NCBI GenBank assembly: GCA_023261915.1 | Contig: JALRFT010000192.1 | Coordinates: 1-16,732 of the forward strand | Origin: Acidimicrobiales bacterium | GTDB taxonomy: Bacteria > Actinomycetota > Acidimicrobiia > Acidimicrobiales > Acidimicrobilacustridaceae | Direction: 5' to 3' | Length of the DNA stretch: 16,732 nucleotides | Shown: piece after piece, positions 7,683-15,012 of the stretch | How the letters are laid out: each line of letters opens with the position of its first letter | Numbering within the stretch: position 1 is the first letter of the stretch | Translations under genes and position numbers: made by a program | Notes under the pieces: model-generated | The model's input: the letters and a program-made list of their open reading frames with translations, nothing else | What the model was told of the DNA's origin: nothing | The model's database searches: none

Positions 7683-8339
7683 TCAGGCTCCGGCGTCGGC
7701 GTCAGACCCTTCGGTCTCAGCAACGGGTTCGACACCGCCACCGCCGGTATCGGTCTGCTCGATGGCGTCGTCAGAGACTTCCTCGGTACTCACCTCGGCC
7801 TCCTCTGTGGACGCGTCAGGGTCCAGCTCGCCTTCGGACTCCTCATCGGTCTCAGCCGCGGCAGTGCCCGCGTCTTCGTCGGTCTCGCCTACCTCACCGA
7901 CGGCTTCCTCATCGGCACCGGCAGTTTCAGCCGATTCCCGCGGCTCATCGCTCTCTCCGGCCTTCACCCGGCGCAGCGACTCGACCTGCTCGCGGTAGGC
8001 CTGTTCCGCAGCAGCGATCTCCTCACGAGGAGCACCTGCGGCCGTGAGATCCTTGAGGTGGGCAGCGGCCTTGTCCTTTGCCGACTCAGCCTGACGGACT
8101 CGCTGGCGCTCACGCTCGACTTCCTTTTCCGCCACGAGGTAGGCGTTGAACAGAATCAGTTCGGGGGGCGTCTCGATACTGGCGAGCTCGACCACCGGCG
8201 CCTGGGTGCTACGCGCTGGCCCGGGACGTGGTCCCCCGGCACGACGGCCACCGGGACGAGGTCCCGCCGGCCGACCACCCGGAGCACGGGGAGCGGCCGG
8301 TGTCGGCGAGGTCGTGTCCGGTGTTGTCGGATCGGTCAT
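7683..8339 (-). CDS. Unknown protein: basic Pro/Gly/Arg head, coiled coil, acidic tail
   Basis: I do not recognise a family for this 218-residue protein. Residues 1-47 are rich in Pro, Gly, Arg and Thr with almost no acidic residues, and look disordered and basic. Residues 50-127 look folded, opening with ELASIETPPELILFNAYLVA and continuing as a long charged helix (about 60-126) with heptad-like spacing, probably a coiled coil. Residues 128-218 are very acidic: about 35 of the last 90 are Asp or Glu, with one Arg and no Lys. There is no signal peptide, membrane segment or cysteine. The ATG at 8339 is chosen because longer versions would run across the divergent promoter region and into the next gene. 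The head could bind nucleic acid and the tail could bind a basic partner, but that is a guess. Confidence 0.7.
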   Translation of the reverse strand: MTDPTTPDTTSPTPAAPRAPGGRPAGPRPGGRRAGGPRPGPARSTQAPVVELASIETPPELILFNAYLVAEKEVERERQRVRQAESAKDKAAAHLKDLTAAGAPREEIAAAEQAYREQVESLRRVKAGESDEPRESAETAGADEEAVGEVGETDEDAGTAAAETDEESEGELDPDASTEEAEVSTEEVSDDAIEQTDTGGGGVEPVAETEGSDADAGA

Positions 8340-8394
8340 GGGTCCAGTTTGGCATTTCACGCCCGGCACTCTCACATTGGTCCACAATGCACCC
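8340..8394. promoter_or_regulatory. Divergent promoter region, two possible leaderless -10 elements
   Basis: The 55 bases separate two divergent starts. For the plus-strand gene CACAAT (8383-8388) is followed by 6 nt and the ATG at 8395. For the minus-strand gene CAAACT (8351-8346) is followed by 6 nt and the ATG at 8339. Both keep the A2 and T6 of the TAnnnT pattern but have C at position 1, so they are weaker matches. No Shine-Dalgarno serves either start. Confidence 0.4.
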
Positions 8395-9054
8395 ATGTTG
8401 ACGATCGAATCCCGCGGCGATGTCCGCGTCATCCACTGGCAGGACCACGAGAACCGCTTCAACGCAACCAGCGTCGGGAAGTGGCACGAGGTCCTCGATG
8501 AACTCGAGGGAACTGCTGGCCCGATGTCCGTCGTAATCACCGGTGACGGCAAGTTCTTCTCCAATGGCCTCGACCTTGAAAGTTTCGCTACTGACCGCAG
8601 CGGGGCGGCCGCTGTCATCAACGACGTCCACCGCCTCTTGGGTCGGATGCTGCTCCTGCCCGCCTACACCGTGGCGGCCCTGAACGGTCACACCTTTGCT
8701 GCAGGCGCCATGTTGGCGTGCACCGTCGACGCCCGAGTGATGCGCAACGATCGGGGCTACTGGTGTCTGCCCGAAGTAGACCTCGGACTGCCTCTCACCC
8801 CTCCGATGTTCGCGGCCGTGACGGCACGTCTCAGCACGGTCACGGCCGCCGAAGCGATGAACACCGGCCGTCGTTACACCGCCGACGAAGCGCTCGCTGC
8901 CGGCATCGTCGACCACGTGGCCAGTGAAGACGAGGTAGTCGACCGGGCGGTGTCCCTCGCGTCGGCGGTGGCGGGCAAGGACCGGTCGGTGATCGCCGAA
9001 CACAAGAGGATGCTCTTCAGCGAGGCGGCCCGCATCTGTGGTGTGGACTGTTGA
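8395..9054 (+). CDS. Enoyl-CoA hydratase/isomerase family protein, probably an isomerase
   Basis: Crotonase-fold enzyme of 219 residues, shorter than the usual 250-270. The oxyanion-hole elements are present: KFFSNGLDL (53-61) and NGHTFAAGAMLA (97-108). The block RGYWCLPEVDLGLPL (120-134) has a single acidic residue at the catalytic helix, Glu127. The ENRF opening, the FFSNGLDL and RGYWCLPEVDLGL blocks and the single glutamate resemble delta3,delta2-enoyl-CoA isomerases, including plant peroxisomal ECI proteins, more than two-glutamate hydratases. This comparison is from memory. It would act on unsaturated acyl-CoA in beta-oxidation. The ATG at 8395 is used because residues encoded upstream are not crotonase-like and overlap the divergent gene. 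Its TGA directly abuts the dnaE2 stop codon on the other strand. Confidence 0.83.
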   Translation: MLTIESRGDVRVIHWQDHENRFNATSVGKWHEVLDELEGTAGPMSVVITGDGKFFSNGLDLESFATDRSGAAAVINDVHRLLGRMLLLPAYTVAALNGHTFAAGAMLACTVDARVMRNDRGYWCLPEVDLGLPLTPPMFAAVTARLSTVTAAEAMNTGRRYTADEALAAGIVDHVASEDEVVDRAVSLASAVAGKDRSVIAEHKRMLFSEAARICGVDC

Positions 9055-12000
9055 TCAGCGGAAGTCCCGACTCGGCAACACCACGGCACCGTCGGCAACA
9101 TTGAGTGGCATGAGTCGCTCAGCAATCACGTTGATCACTCCCTCAGCCGACTCCACCCGACCGCGCACCATGAGTGCCGCCGCCCCCCGGGCCACATTTC
9201 GGTGATGCAGCCAACAGCCCTTTGAACAGATCACGTTCACGAAACCCGTCTCATCCTCGAGATTGATGAATGTCGTGCCTCCGGCAGTGGCTGGTCGCTG
9301 TCGATGGGTTACGACTCCCGCAACCCACACCCGAGTGCCGTGAGGAACGGCACCGAGTTCTGCCGCTGTGTGGATCCCCCGGAGAGCCAACTGCTCACGG
9401 AGGAACCGTGTCGGGTGACCGCCGGGAGCCACGCCGGTGGCCCACAGATCGGCGAGGGCCGACTGGCGCTCGTCCATGGGACGGAGTGCAGGCGGGTCGG
9501 CGCCAGTCACCACACCGGGCAGGTGCCCGGGTCCGCCCTGGGCCACGGCCCCCACTGCCCACAGCGCCCGCCGCCGGTCGAGCAGGCGACCTTGACCGTC
9601 GGTGAAGGATGCGAATGCCCCCGCAGTGGCCAAGGCCTCAAGCGCGTCCCGGGGCACCGTCACCCGTCGCCGCACATCCTCTAGGGAACTGAACGGGCCG
9701 CGGCGGCCCCGCTCGTCGACCAGTCGTTCGGCCATGTCGGTGCCGAGGTGGCGGATCGAGGACAACCCGAGACGGACCACAGGCTGAGGCCCCGGGCGGA
9801 AATTTCCAGCAGGTTCGGGGGCACCCGTGCCGGGGACCTCTTGTGGTGGGGGCGCCCCGTCGACACGGGCGGCGGGGTGACGGAGTGACGCGTCGTCACG
9901 GGCCTGCTGACACGACGGTGACGGATTGAGATCCACCACACCAGGAAACGAGGCATCGACGAGAGCTGCTGCGCTGTCAGTCACTCGTGCCAGAGGCCGA
10001 CCGCTCTCGGGCCACATCAACGTGGCCTCGACACCTGACGCGTTGATGTCGGGTGTTCGCACCTCGACACCGTGACGTCGGGCGTCAGCGACCAGTGAAT
10101 GTGGTGAGTAGAAGCCCATGGGCTGGGCATTGAGCAGTGCCGCACAGAACGCGGCGGGGTAGTGCAACTTGAGCCAGGCACTGGCGTAGACGAGGTAGGC
10201 GAAGCTGACCGAGTGGCTCTCGGGGAAACCGAAATTGGCGAACGCTGCCAACTTGTCCCAGATCTGGGCGGTGACCGGTTCGCTGACATCACGTTCCGCA
10301 GCACCAGCGAAGAACCGTTGACGAAGACGTCCCATGCGTTCCCGTGAACGCTTCGATCCCATGGCCTGTCGCAACTGGTCGGCCTCGGCGGGAGTGAAAC
10401 CAGCCACGTCGATGGCCATCTGCATGAGTTGTTCCTGGAAAAGCGGGATGCCCAAGGTCTTGCCCAATGACGGTTCCAGCAATGGATGGAGATAGGTGAC
10501 CGGTTCGATGCCGTTACGACGTCGGATGTAAGGGTGCACCGACCCGCCCTGAATGGGACCGGGACGAATGAGTGCAACTTCGACGACGAGGTCGTAAAAA
10601 CAACGAGGCCGCAACCTCGGCAGGGTTGCCATCTGGGCCCGGCTCTCAACTTGGAACACCCCAATGGAGTCGGCCCGGCACAACATGTCATAGACGGCAT
10701 CGTCCTGGTCGAGGGTGGCCAGATCCACCGCCACCCCATGCGCGTCGTCCACCAGATCCACACACCGGTGCAGTGCATCGAGCATGCCAAGACCCAACAA
10801 ATCGAACTTCACGAGACCAACTGCGGCGCAGTCCTCCTTGTCCCACTGCAGAACACTGCGGCCTGGCATGGTGGCCCACTCCACCGGGCACACCTCACTG
10901 ATGGGGCGATCGCAGATCACCATCCCTCCCGAGTGGATACCGAGGTGACGGGGAGCGTGCTCCACCTGACGGGCGAGTTCGAGCACGAGCGGGGGCGGCT
11001 GATCTCCCAGCGCCGACGACGTCGATGAGGTCTGGGCTGCCACCGTGTCCCACCGATCGAACTGTTTGGACCATGCGTCGGCCTGGCCGGGAGCATGCCC
11101 CAGTGCCCGAGCCATGTCCCGCACCGCCGATCGGGACCGGTAGGTGATGACGTTGGCGACCTGCGCCGCGTGGTGGCGGCCGTAACGCTCATAGACGTAC
11201 CGGATGGCCTCCTCACGGCGACCACTCTCGATATCGACATCAATGTCGGGAGGCCCATCACGTTCGGTGGACAGGAACCGTTCGAACAGCAATCCCAGAC
11301 CGACGGCGTCGACGTTGGTGATCCCGATGGCGTAACAGACCGCCGAGTTCGCTGCGCTGCCCCGGCCCTGGCAGTAGATGTTGCTGCGCCGACAGAAATC
11401 GACGATGTCCGCCACCACGAGGAAGTAACCGGCGAACCCGAGCTGTTCGATCACGGCGAGTTCATGGTCGAGTTGTGCCCACGCCTGCGGAGCAGTGGCC
11501 CGACTTCCGTAACGCCGGACGGCGCCCTCATCCACCAGACGGCGGAGGTAACCCATCTCGTCGAGGCCGTCGGGACACGGGAACGGGGGCAGAGCCGGGG
11601 CGACGAGGGACAGGTCGAATGCACACGCCGTGCCCAGTTCGGCGGCGCGTTCGACCACACCGGGCCACCGGGCGAACCGGTGAGACTGTTCGAGACCTGA
11701 ACGGAGGTGGGCAGTGGCCGCTGCGGGTAGCCACCCGTCGAGATCGTCGAGGCTGCGCCGGGCCCGCACGGCGGCGAGTGCTGTGGCCAGACGTCGTTGG
11801 GCGGGAGTGGCGTAGTGGGCGTTGGTGGTGGCCACGAGATCCACACCGGTACGCACGGCCATCGTTGCCAGCGCATCGTTGCGTGCACTGTCGAGGGGCT
11901 GGCCGTGATCCCACAACTCAACAGCCACGTTGGACGTACCGAACAACGCACACAGTTCCCGCAAGGTCTCCGTGGCCGCAGCAGGGCCGTGACGTTCAAG

Positions 12001-12582
12001 GGCGGCTGGCACCGAACCCCGACGACAACCCGTCAGCACCAACCAGTGGTCACGATCCGACAGCGGTGCTGCTGTCCCCCCCACGGTCGACAAATCGGCC
12101 ATCGTCGTCACCGGTGCCCCTTTGACCCCACGCAACTGGGCGTCGGCAACCGCCCTCGACAACAAGGCGTAGCCGCGGGGGTTGCGGGCGAGAACGACGA
12201 GGTGCTCGTCGCCCACCGTGAGTTCGGTCCCGAACACGGTGGGTAACCCGAGTTCGCGGGCGGCCGCCGCAAAACGGACGATGCCGTAGAAGCCGTTGTG
12301 GTCTGTGAGAGCGAGCGCCTCGAGACCGAGGCGACACGCCTCCTCAACCATCTGTTCGGGCGAGCACGCCCCGTCGAGGAACGAGAAGTGGGAGTGGGCG
12401 TGCAACTCGGCGTACGGCACCGGCGAACGTCCCCGGCGCACGGTGGGCGCCTCATAGGGGGCGCGACGACGGGACCACCCTGGGGCGTCACTCCCGTCGG
12501 CACCAACCGGTGGGGACCCGTCAGACAGCCGCCGTTCCAGTTCGCCCCACGGCACCGGTGGGTTTCGTTCACTCCAGCCCAT
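9055..12582 (-). CDS. dnaE2: Error-prone DNA polymerase DnaE2 (C-family)
   Basis: Translesion polymerase of the SOS mutasome, acting with ImuB and ImuA'. In 1175 residues: MGWSERNPPVPW opening typical of DnaE2; PHP domain (about 57-330) with LHAHSHFSFLDG at 60-71 (His61, His63) and LTDHN at 92-96; polymerase core with PPDIDVDIES (Asp448, Asp450) and KFDLLGLGML (Asp593), the three catalytic aspartates; FGFPESHS at 784-791; helix-hairpin-helix near 940-990; OB fold near 1083-1155; and the family's C-terminal SRDFR. There is no epsilon-type exonuclease. An unusual Pro/Gly-rich insert lies at about 858-935. The ATG at 12582 is chosen because it gives the family N-terminus and lies 6 nt after TACTGT next to a LexA box; a GTG at 12585 is the alternative. 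The gene follows imuB after 44 bases, so it may be read both from the imuA' promoter and from its own. Confidence 0.96.
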   Translation of the reverse strand: MGWSERNPPVPWGELERRLSDGSPPVGADGSDAPGWSRRRAPYEAPTVRRGRSPVPYAELHAHSHFSFLDGACSPEQMVEEACRLGLEALALTDHNGFYGIVRFAAAARELGLPTVFGTELTVGDEHLVVLARNPRGYALLSRAVADAQLRGVKGAPVTTMADLSTVGGTAAPLSDRDHWLVLTGCRRGSVPAALERHGPAAATETLRELCALFGTSNVAVELWDHGQPLDSARNDALATMAVRTGVDLVATTNAHYATPAQRRLATALAAVRARRSLDDLDGWLPAAATAHLRSGLEQSHRFARWPGVVERAAELGTACAFDLSLVAPALPPFPCPDGLDEMGYLRRLVDEGAVRRYGSRATAPQAWAQLDHELAVIEQLGFAGYFLVVADIVDFCRRSNIYCQGRGSAANSAVCYAIGITNVDAVGLGLLFERFLSTERDGPPDIDVDIESGRREEAIRYVYERYGRHHAAQVANVITYRSRSAVRDMARALGHAPGQADAWSKQFDRWDTVAAQTSSTSSALGDQPPPLVLELARQVEHAPRHLGIHSGGMVICDRPISEVCPVEWATMPGRSVLQWDKEDCAAVGLVKFDLLGLGMLDALHRCVDLVDDAHGVAVDLATLDQDDAVYDMLCRADSIGVFQVESRAQMATLPRLRPRCFYDLVVEVALIRPGPIQGGSVHPYIRRRNGIEPVTYLHPLLEPSLGKTLGIPLFQEQLMQMAIDVAGFTPAEADQLRQAMGSKRSRERMGRLRQRFFAGAAERDVSEPVTAQIWDKLAAFANFGFPESHSVSFAYLVYASAWLKLHYPAAFCAALLNAQPMGFYSPHSLVADARRHGVEVRTPDINASGVEATLMWPESGRPLARVTDSAAALVDASFPGVVDLNPSPSCQQARDDASLRHPAARVDGAPPPQEVPGTGAPEPAGNFRPGPQPVVRLGLSSIRHLGTDMAERLVDERGRRGPFSSLEDVRRRVTVPRDALEALATAGAFASFTDGQGRLLDRRRALWAVGAVAQGGPGHLPGVVTGADPPALRPMDERQSALADLWATGVAPGGHPTRFLREQLALRGIHTAAELGAVPHGTRVWVAGVVTHRQRPATAGGTTFINLEDETGFVNVICSKGCWLHHRNVARGAAALMVRGRVESAEGVINVIAERLMPLNVADGAVVLPSRDFR

Positions 12583-12594
12583 CACCCGACAGTA
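12583..12594 (-). promoter_or_regulatory. dnaE2 promoter -10, leaderless type
   Basis: TACTGT (12594-12589 on the minus strand) is followed by CGGGTG and the ATG at 12582. The LexA operator ends on the base just upstream of the hexamer, so LexA would cover the spacer between -35 and -10. Confidence 0.6.
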
Positions 12595-12610
12595 TCGAAC
12601 GTATGTTCGA
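12595..12610. promoter_or_regulatory. LexA operator (SOS box) of dnaE2
   Basis: TCGAACGTATGTTCGA is a perfect inverted repeat, TCGAAC-N4-GTTCGA, matching the Gram-positive/actinobacterial LexA box. It lies in the 44-base imuB-dnaE2 gap. It gives dnaE2 its own damage-inducible promoter in addition to any read-through from imuA'. Confidence 0.9.
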
Positions 12611-12626
12611 TACGCCACCGAGTTCG

Positions 12627-14183
12627 TCAGTCGTAGGTGGCCTCCCACCACCAGCGGCCTCCTTCGCGGGCCACGAGCAACGCCGTGCCGCTGGCGGTCC
12701 GGATCTGGAGTCGGGCACGTCGACGATGAGCCACCGGGTCCCACCACCGTTCGTCGGCCAGCCACGGACCAGCCCATGCCACCACCTGTTCCCCCGCCAC
12801 CCGGGCCGGTGGGGCGCTGAGGTGCTGACGACCGTCGACCCCAACCGTGACACCGGTGGCGTCGACCACCTCGACGGGGAACGCAGGGTCGTGCACCGTG
12901 GCCGGTGGGGGGTGTGGCACCGAACCGGGCCAGGGAGCTGCTCCGCTGGTGACAACGGACGGCTGGGCATCGGCCTGCACCGCCGGCAGGCGCACCACCC
13001 ACTCACCCGGCCCTCGGCCACCACGGGACCGGGGTACGGTCACCGACCCAGGGCCGAGCAGCGCATCGATGCGGGACACGGCCCGCTGGGCCCGCTGATC
13101 CGCAGCACGCTCCCCACCCCAGAACCCCAACTGACGTCCAGTGGCGGCAACCACCTCACCGGGGATGAGACGGAGCCGTGAGACTCCGGCCGTGGGCCGG
13201 GACGCCGCAGGACCCGACAGCCAGCCGTCGAGTTGCCAACGCACCCGCTCGACGAGTCCGTGGGCGGAACCGTCGTAACGCCACAGGCGCGAACAGATCT
13301 CACTGTGCTCGGTCTCCATCTCGACGGTGACCGTGGCAGTTGTCGCTCCCCGGCGGGCGAGACGGCGATGGAACTCGTCAGCCACCGGTCGGGTGGCGAA
13401 CGCAATGGCATCAGCGCGTTCGGCCGGGGGTTCAAGCGTGGTGACCACCACGAGTTCCCCGGGGGGAGTTTCCCCCAGTACCGGTCGGTCGCCTCCCGTA
13501 GTGACGAGGCCATGGGCAGCCCAGCCGTCGGAACCGAAGCGGGCAAGCACGTCCTCCGCTGCGAGAGCGGCGAATGCCGACACCGTGTCGATACCGAGAC
13601 GGACGAGCAACCCGCTGAGCGCAGGATCGGTGAAGAGGACATCCACCGGAAGTGACGCCAGCGCAGCAGGGGTGTCCCCTGCGGGAACCACCGTGGCAGC
13701 GCCGGGAGGAGTGACGTGACGGGCCACGAGACGGGTGGCCCCGGCCCCATCGGCAACCGCCACCCGAACCCAACCCGGCCAGCCGAGTCCGGCGAGGACC
13801 TCCTCGACTGCGTTGCGGACCTGTTCGGCCAATGACGTCTCGCCACCGAAGTAGCGGGCCGGGCCACGGGTGCCCAGGGCACAGTCCCCGGGGCACTCCA
13901 TCTCCAGCCTCGGGTTGAACGCAGTGACCGCCGTAACGACCGGTTCGAAACCTGCTGCCAACGTCCGAGCGTCAAGGGCGAGCAACGTGAGCCCGGGACA
14001 GCGACCCTGCGCCTCCCGTCGCCGTTGGCCACACCGGACACCAGCGTGTGATGCCGCCGGGGTCGTTGCCACCACCCGGCCGGCGTCGAGCACAGCCACC
14101 AGTTCGTGGGGGGCAGCTCCGGTGGCAATGACTGGCCACTGGTCACACCACACTGCCAGCACCCGCGACGACTTCGTGCTCAT
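12627..14183 (-). CDS. imuB: ImuB, Y-family polymerase-like mutasome protein without catalytic acids
   Basis: Non-catalytic Y-family homologue that links DnaE2 and ImuA' to the beta clamp. In 518 residues, the N-terminal RVLAVWCDQWPV (7-18) matches the ImuB form of the palm start. The place where active Y-polymerases have the S-x-DE pair reads CALGTRGPARYFGGE (101-115), without the acidic pair. The thumb/little finger region follows to about 350. QLGFW at 351-355 resembles the QLPLW-type beta-clamp motif of mycobacterial ImuB. The C-terminal third (about 390-518) is the extra ImuB region thought to contact partners. The ATG at 14183 forms an ATGA overlap with the imuA' stop; a GTG at 14210 is in frame but less likely. 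It is probably cotranscribed with imuA'. Confidence 0.93.
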   Translation of the reverse strand: MSTKSSRVLAVWCDQWPVIATGAAPHELVAVLDAGRVVATTPAASHAGVRCGQRRREAQGRCPGLTLLALDARTLAAGFEPVVTAVTAFNPRLEMECPGDCALGTRGPARYFGGETSLAEQVRNAVEEVLAGLGWPGWVRVAVADGAGATRLVARHVTPPGAATVVPAGDTPAALASLPVDVLFTDPALSGLLVRLGIDTVSAFAALAAEDVLARFGSDGWAAHGLVTTGGDRPVLGETPPGELVVVTTLEPPAERADAIAFATRPVADEFHRRLARRGATTATVTVEMETEHSEICSRLWRYDGSAHGLVERVRWQLDGWLSGPAASRPTAGVSRLRLIPGEVVAATGRQLGFWGGERAADQRAQRAVSRIDALLGPGSVTVPRSRGGRGPGEWVVRLPAVQADAQPSVVTSGAAPWPGSVPHPPPATVHDPAFPVEVVDATGVTVGVDGRQHLSAPPARVAGEQVVAWAGPWLADERWWDPVAHRRRARLQIRTASGTALLVAREGGRWWWEATYD

Positions 14184-14947
14184 GTCGGGGTACCGGACCG
14201 GCCGGGCCACCGGAGCACGTCAGCTCCCGTCCCGGGGGGATCGGCAACACCCACCCGGCCGGCAGGATCAGGGAGCCAGAACCACTCGGTGAGGGGACGA
14301 GCGGAACCACGCCCGGTGCGAACCACCTCAACCCGACGGGCCGACAGATGCCCATGCCCAGACCCGAGACCTTCCCACTCCCCACCCCGGGCCTCGAGGC
14401 GCAACGACGGGTCAAGACCGGGAATGTCGGAGTGAACACTGAGCAGCACCGTGGAGCGCTCCCGCAATGTCGTCCCGAGTCGACGACCCATCCGGGGCGG
14501 CAGCGAGGCTGCCGGACGGGTCGACCCGACCGCACCGGGAGAACCGATGACGACGAGATCAACAGCGGCAACCACCACGGCCAGCACCTTGGCCCACTGC
14601 GCTGGGGGGACACGGTCCACCAACAGGACCCGTGTCGGGTCAACCCCCGCTGGAGACATGGCCGCCAGGCCCAGTGTCGGCAGCCCCACGATGGCCGTCC
14701 ATGACCCGGCACTCGACGCCGCCGCGATCACGGCCAACATGAGCGAAGTGGCCGCACTTCCCGACAGGCTCACGGCGCTCCCCCGTTCGAGGCCGCCGTG
14801 GGGGAAGAGTCGGACCAGCGGGTCAGCCACTGGGAGGACCTGGCGGGTCAGCGCGTCAGGGGCAATGAGGTGGGGGCGGACGTCGACCATCGCTGCCGCC
14901 CCGCCCGATTTTCCGCCATTCCCGGCATCGAACACACGTTCGATCAT
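14180..14947 (-). CDS. imuA': ImuA' (RecA-like accessory protein of the mutasome)
   Basis: The first gene of the SOS cassette. ImuA' is a degenerate RecA-fold protein needed for DnaE2-dependent mutagenesis. The 255 residues show FPHGGLERGSAVSLSG (48-63), the region before the P-loop in ImuA proteins. The P-loop itself reads GSAATSL without the Gly-Lys, so ATP binding is doubtful. RVLLVDRVPPAQW (106-118) is a Walker-B-like strand. The C-terminus overlaps imuB by the ATGA at 14183-14180. The ATG at 14947 is chosen because TAAACC lies exactly 6 nt upstream, as at other leaderless genes, and it gives about 50 residues before HGGL. In that case the LexA box lies within codons 2-7. An ATG at 14890 gives 236 residues with the box upstream, and cannot be excluded. 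Confidence 0.85.
   Translation of the reverse strand: MIERVFDAGNGGKSGGAAAMVDVRPHLIAPDALTRQVLPVADPLVRLFPHGGLERGSAVSLSGSAATSLMLAVIAAASSAGSWTAIVGLPTLGLAAMSPAGVDPTRVLLVDRVPPAQWAKVLAVVVAAVDLVVIGSPGAVGSTRPAASLPPRMGRRLGTTLRERSTVLLSVHSDIPGLDPSLRLEARGGEWEGLGSGHGHLSARRVEVVRTGRGSARPLTEWFWLPDPAGRVGVADPPGTGADVLRWPGRSGTPT
14928..14943. promoter_or_regulatory. LexA operator (SOS box) of imuA'-imuB
   Basis: TCGAACACACGTTCGA, with the same perfect TCGAAC-N4-GTTCGA arms as the dnaE2 box. If imuA' starts at 14947 the operator covers about +5 to +20 of the transcript and would block initiation or early elongation. If it starts at 14890 the box is upstream of the gene. Confidence 0.9.
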
Positions 14948-14959
14948 GCCTCTGGTTTA
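14948..14959 (-). promoter_or_regulatory. Possible leaderless -10 of imuA'
   Basis: TAAACC (14959-14954 on the minus strand) lies 6 nt before the ATG at 14947. It matches TAnnnT at the first two positions but ends in C. The AGAGG in the spacer is too near the ATG to be a good ribosome site. Confidence 0.4.
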
Positions 14960-14964
14960 GCGGA

Positions 14965-14982
14965 TGGACCCCGTCGGGTCCA
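14965..14982. repeat. 18-bp palindrome upstream of imuA'
   Basis: TGGACCC-CGTC-GGGTCCA, a perfect 7-bp stem with a 4-nt loop, lies in the 65-base gap after the Nfu_N-domain gene. It could be a weak terminator for that gene, though no T tract follows. It could also be an operator, since it sits about 18-35 bases upstream of the proposed imuA' start. Confidence 0.45.
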
Positions 14983-15012
14983 GTGTGTGATGAGCCACGG
15001 TGACCTGAGCGG

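Noticed and set aside
8146..8394. Upstream extension of the enoyl-CoA isomerase
   Set aside because: The added residues are Gly/Pro/Arg shadow sequence of the divergent gene and not crotonase-like; the ATG at 8395 gives the normal opening.
8340..8621. N-terminal extension of the charge-polarised protein
   Set aside because: It would overlap the divergent isomerase gene and cover the promoter region; the ATG at 8339 is a natural start.
9052..9057. TGATCA palindrome between the isomerase and dnaE2
   Set aside because: It is just two TGA stop codons on opposite strands meeting end to end; too short to be a terminator or operator.
10486..11028. 180-residue plus-strand open frame inside dnaE2
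   Set aside because: It overlaps the catalytic core of DnaE2 on the other strand and has no start signal or domain.
12583..13002. 140-residue N-terminal extension of DnaE2
   Set aside because: The open frame continues upstream through the LexA box and into imuB, and the DnaE2 family start MGWSERNPPVPW is at 12582.
13942..13952. GGTTCGAAACC inside imuB as a third SOS box
   Set aside because: The arms are GTTC/GAAC in the inverted order and without the 4-base spacer, and it lies in the middle of a coding region.
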